Shown piece after piece: positions 60,953 through 64,000 of a DNA stretch of 64,000 bases. This DNA comes from JBCCOW01 sp038749105 (GTDB taxonomy: Bacteria; Planctomycetota; Phycisphaerae; Phycisphaerales; Phycisphaeraceae), in contig JBCDIM010000016.1 of the NCBI GenBank assembly GCA_038749105.1, positions 1-64,000 of the forward strand. The letters run 5' to 3'. Every line of letters starts with the position of its first letter. Within the stretch, counting starts at the first letter, position 1. The notes under the pieces were generated by a model. The model was not told where the DNA came from, did not search any database, and saw only the letters and a program-made list of their open reading frames with translations. The translations under genes and the position numbers were made by a program.

Positions 60953-63019
60953 ATGAACGCCATCGGTCCCAAGACCTGGAGTGTCGTCTATGGCGGTCTT
61001 CTCGCGGCCGCTGTCGGTCTCTATTTCCTGCTCACCGGTCAAGGCCACCCGCAGGCCGCCGGAACGGTCAGCAATGTCCTCGCCATGTTTGCCTGGGCTT
61101 GGCTGATCTTCGGCGTCATCCGCTGGTGGGACATCCCTTGGGTCGCCACCGTCGGCCGGCTGCTGATCACACTCAAGGCCGCGGGCGTCCTCGTTTGGTT
61201 CTTCAATACGCTCGGTTGGGCCGGAGCCGAGGTCGGCGTCATCGCCACCACCCTCATGCTCATCGCCACCGTCGCTGGCCTCAAGCTGCTCCGCTTTGCG
61301 CTGCGTTTGGGGCACCCCGTCATCGGCATCGCCGGCACGCTGATCGACGAAGCCGTCCGCATGAAGCTCGTGCACATCTTCCTCGGCACCGTCTTCGTCG
61401 GGCTTCCTCTGCTGACCCTTAGCCACGGCAACGAGTCCCGACTCGCGTACTCCGTCCAGACCTTCCTCAGCTGGTCGACCCTGCTCATCGGGCTCTCGCT
61501 CAGCCTGATGACCATCCTCCTCGGTGCCCGCAGCATCTCCAGCGAGTTCGACCAGAAGCAGGTCTTCTTTACGCTGACTAAGCCCGTCGCCCGCTGGCAC
61601 TACCTGGTCGGCAAGCTGCTCGGGCTCATCCTGCTCAACACGGTGCTGCTCACCGTGGCCGGCGGCGGCATCTACGGCTTCGCACAGTACATGCGGACCC
61701 TCGACGCCCTAGACGCCCTAGACGAGCTCGCCGTGAATGATCAGACCCTGGCCGCCCGGCAGACCGTCTCCCCCCAGCCGGTCGATGACGAGCTGCTTGT
61801 GACACTGCTCAACCGCCGTGTCGAAGCGCTCCGCAACGAGAATCCGCAGCGTTATGGCAACCCCGGCGAGCCGCTGACGAACGTCTCACCCAACGACATC
61901 CGTGAGATCCAGAGCCGCGTGCTCGCCAACTGGTCCGCGATCGCGCCAGGCCAGAGGAAGACGTTCCGCTTCTCCGGGCTCGAAGAGGCGGCCCAGCGCA
62001 ACCAGGCCGCGCGTGATCAGATCGAACAGATCCTCGCCGACGCAGGCTTCGAGGATGCCGAAGGGCAGGACTACTTGCAGGGCCTGAACCGAGCCATGGC
62101 CGAATTCGGGGTCGTCGTCTACCCGGGCCTGCCGCTCGATGAGGTTGAGCGCCGCTTCAATGCCGAGGCCGACCGAAAACCGCTGTTCAAACGGCTGGTG
62201 ACCCGAGACGGGCAGATCCCCACCCGAACCATCACCCGCCTGCTCGCAACGAGCTATCAGGCACCGCTCCAGGTCCGCGTCGTGCCCGAAGCCGCAGGCC
62301 GTGTCGAGGACGGCCTGATCCGGCTTCGGTTCTCGGTCGGCCCCTGGCCTATCCCAGCGCCGCCGATGTCCGAAGGTGATGCACACGTGGTCAACATCCC
62401 GGTCTACCGCATCGACGACGCGGGCAACCTCGACCTGACCATCGAGAACAGCGAGGGCCTCGAGCAGCCTTCAATCGCATTCGAGCCTGGAGAGGGCCTG
62501 ATCCTTCTGGAGAACGCCGGCACGTTTGTGGGGAACCTGATCCGCACGCTTAGCGTGATCTGGGTGCGCCTGGTCTTCCTTGGCGTGCTCGGACTGGGCG
62601 CCGGCTCCATCCTCAGCTTCCCCGTTGCAACGCTGCTGGCACTGCTGATCTACGGCGTCGCCGCGGGCTCGGGCTTCGTGGCCGACTCCATCGGTTACTA
62701 CACCTACTTCCCCGATGGCGACCTGCCGTACCGTGACCAGATCGCCTTATTCTGGGAACGCCTGACCACAAAGCTCGACGAGGGCGAGTACGGCTACGTC
62801 GTCAAGATGTTCATCGGGCTGGTCGCCAAGGGCGCGATGCTGCTGATCCCCTCGTTCGCCGACTACCACCCCGGGCCGCTTTTCGCAGCAGGCCGGCAGG
62901 TGCCGCTGAGCATGATCAGCGGGGCGGCGTTTTGGCTCGTTGGCGTCTGGTCCGCCGCCTTCGGCGGGCTCGCCTACCTGTTCTTCCGCCGCCGCGAGGC
63001 CGCCCGCGTCACCGTGTAA
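60953..63019 (+). CDS. ABC-2 type permease with large extracytoplasmic loop
   Basis: 688 residues from ATG 60953, with GGGGGG just upstream; a GTG at 60935 is the ribosome-site region. About 10 helices: VYGGLLAAAVGLYFLLTG, LAMFAWAWLIFGVIRWW, LITLKAAGVLVWFFNTLGW, VGVIATTLMLIATVAGLKLL, WSTLLIGLSLSLMTILLG, LGLILLNTVLLTVAGGGIYGF, LIRTLSVIWVRLVFLGVLGLGAG, FPVATLLALLIYGVAAGSGF and ISGAAFWLVGVWSAAFGGLAYLFF. The loop at about 265-500 is extracytoplasmic. The motif ARSISSEFDQKQVFFTLTKPVARWHYLVGK is typical of ABC-2 permeases. It pairs with the ATPase gene upstream. Confidence 0.85.
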   Translation: MNAIGPKTWSVVYGGLLAAAVGLYFLLTGQGHPQAAGTVSNVLAMFAWAWLIFGVIRWWDIPWVATVGRLLITLKAAGVLVWFFNTLGWAGAEVGVIATTLMLIATVAGLKLLRFALRLGHPVIGIAGTLIDEAVRMKLVHIFLGTVFVGLPLLTLSHGNESRLAYSVQTFLSWSTLLIGLSLSLMTILLGARSISSEFDQKQVFFTLTKPVARWHYLVGKLLGLILLNTVLLTVAGGGIYGFAQYMRTLDALDALDELAVNDQTLAARQTVSPQPVDDELLVTLLNRRVEALRNENPQRYGNPGEPLTNVSPNDIREIQSRVLANWSAIAPGQRKTFRFSGLEEAAQRNQAARDQIEQILADAGFEDAEGQDYLQGLNRAMAEFGVVVYPGLPLDEVERRFNAEADRKPLFKRLVTRDGQIPTRTITRLLATSYQAPLQVRVVPEAAGRVEDGLIRLRFSVGPWPIPAPPMSEGDAHVVNIPVYRIDDAGNLDLTIENSEGLEQPSIAFEPGEGLILLENAGTFVGNLIRTLSVIWVRLVFLGVLGLGAGSILSFPVATLLALLIYGVAAGSGFVADSIGYYTYFPDGDLPYRDQIALFWERLTTKLDEGEYGYVVKMFIGLVAKGAMLLIPSFADYHPGPLFAAGRQVPLSMISGAAFWLVGVWSAAFGGLAYLFFRRREAARVTV

Positions 63020-63064
63020 CGTCCCGCAAACCCGACACACTCCCGTGCGTAGCATCTCTTAGCC

Positions 63065-64000
63065 ATGTCCCGAGACCGCATCATCCAGCTCGTCGCGCTA
63101 GCCCTTGTCGCCGGCTGTCTCGTCTTCTCAAGCGCCCTGATCGAGAACATCAGCGTTGAACGACGGACGCTCCAGCTCGCTGCCGACACCGACGTCGGCG
63201 AGAACATCCCCCCCGAATACGCCCTGCTCGCCCAGCTCGGCAGCTTCCGCGGGATCGCCGTCAACGCTCTGTGGTATCAGCTCGAGATGCAGAAGCGAGA
63301 CGGCAAGTACTTCGAGGCGAACACCCTCTCGCAGCTGATCACCAAGCTCCAGCCCCGATTCCCCCAGGTCTGGGCGTTCACCGCCTGGAACATGGCCTAC
63401 AACATCTCGGTCAAGGCGCAGACCCCAAAAGAACGCTGGGACTGGGTCAACAAGGGCATCTCGCTGCTGCGGGAAGAGGGGATCCCGCAAAACCCAAACG
63501 CCATCCGGCTCTACCGGGAGCTCGGCTGGATCCTCTTCCACAAAGTCGGCGGCAGCACCGACGATATGCACCACTTCTACAAAGCCGAGATCGCCCGGGA
63601 GTGGCACATCAAGCTCGGCGGCGATATCGATCGCATGCGAGCCCGTGATTACATCGCCCAGTTCCAACGCCTCGCCGATTTCACCGACAGCTACTTCATC
63701 TCCGGCACCACCGGCCTGCTCGTGGGCACCCCGTCCTCCGAAACGCTCAGCCGATTCCGCAACGACTTCCCTCAGGCATCGGGGGTCCTCGCCGAGCTCA
63801 ATGAACTCGGCTTCGGGCCCGAACCCCGCACGCTCTTGGCCCTTGGCACGGCACTCATGCTCCGTGACGCCTACGCCTGGCCCGTCATCGAAGCACTCGA
63901 CGAAGACCAGCTCTCAGACGATGCCCGCGCACTGATCCCCTACCTCAAGCAGCGTGAGCAAGACCGCCGACAACGTATCATCGCTGTCCAACGGCGAGCC
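63065..64000 (+). CDS. conserved hypothetical protein, continues past window
   Basis: 312 residues are visible from ATG 63065 and the frame is open to the last base, so the 3' end is outside. A signal or anchor helix comes first (IIQLVALALVAGCLVFSSAL). The rest is helical with TPR-like spacing: YALLAQLGSFRGIAVNALWY, ANTLSQLITKLQPRFPQVWA, WDWVNKGISLLREEGIPQNP, IRLYRELGWILFHKVGGSTD and RDYIAQFQRLADFTDSYF. It follows the ABC-2 permease gene by 45 bp and is likely in the same transcription unit. Function unknown. Confidence 0.8.
   Translation, partial: MSRDRIIQLVALALVAGCLVFSSALIENISVERRTLQLAADTDVGENIPPEYALLAQLGSFRGIAVNALWYQLEMQKRDGKYFEANTLSQLITKLQPRFPQVWAFTAWNMAYNISVKAQTPKERWDWVNKGISLLREEGIPQNPNAIRLYRELGWILFHKVGGSTDDMHHFYKAEIAREWHIKLGGDIDRMRARDYIAQFQRLADFTDSYFISGTTGLLVGTPSSETLSRFRNDFPQASGVLAELNELGFGPEPRTLLALGTALMLRDAYAWPVIEALDEDQLSDDARALIPYLKQREQDRRQRIIAVQRRA

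Noticed and set aside
1..64000. CRISPR array or insertion sequence
   Set aside because: No direct-repeat/spacer array and no transposase were seen.

Overview
The window is high-GC, densely coded bacterial chromosome. I read it as a member of the Planctomycetota, most likely class Phycisphaerae. The evidence is two DUF1800/DUF1501 gene pairs, a TIGR03067-family secreted protein, DUF6785/OPT-like membrane proteins in a long ABC-transporter operon, fused HDOD/FHA histidine kinases, three SPFH genes in a row, and short palindromic repeats between genes. The species assignment is inference; no rRNA is present. One tRNA is present (Tyr, GTA).

Layout. 1-6777: two DUF1800+DUF1501 pairs facing each other; the first gene enters from outside the window. 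6888-15218: a signalling block on the minus strand (FHA-GAF kinase, argH, REC-GAF protein, HDOD-GAF kinase, HTH-REC regulator) with one small plus-strand gene. 15405-25222: HNH nuclease, tRNA-Tyr, hemC, an MFS transporter, a large secreted protein, a DMT transporter, a SPOR lipoprotein and an AMP-dependent acyl-CoA synthetase. 25271-40381: nine minus-strand genes that look like one long transcription unit, several with 4-nt overlaps or overlapping stop/start codons. It contains two ABC ATPases, two FtsX-type permeases (one fused to a degenerate M28 peptidase domain), a PqqD-like protein, two OPT/DUF6785-like membrane proteins and two accessory proteins. 40514-42172: a hexose-6-phosphate epimerase and a WaaP-like protein with degraded catalytic motifs.

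42195-48838 is a compact phage-like island. A LexA/CI-type self-cleaving repressor faces a minus-strand series of a sigma-region-4-like protein, an ABC-type ATPase, a GNAT acyltransferase, a ParB-like protein, a small basic protein, a terminase large subunit and an HTH-transmembrane protein. No capsid, portal, tail or integrase gene is visible. The ATPase and GNAT look like the separated halves of the COG2401 ATPase-acetyltransferase fusion, and the GNAT carries an HYR..P motif recalling phage Mom DNA modifiers. 48921-54784 holds an ornithine-lipid-type bifunctional acyltransferase, a Sua5-type tsaC, a phosphohexomutase and an ABC-2 permease. 55036-64000 is a plus-strand run of three SPFH proteins, an ABC-2 ATPase, its permease and a conserved protein that leaves the window.

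The two best candidates for undescribed systems are the nine-gene PqqD/ABC/pseudo-peptidase operon and the terminase-ParB-ATPase-GNAT island under a self-cleaving repressor. A third layer is a set of at least three families of 23-26 nt palindromic elements. Some copies show compensatory base changes, and two supply the stop codon of the neighbouring gene.
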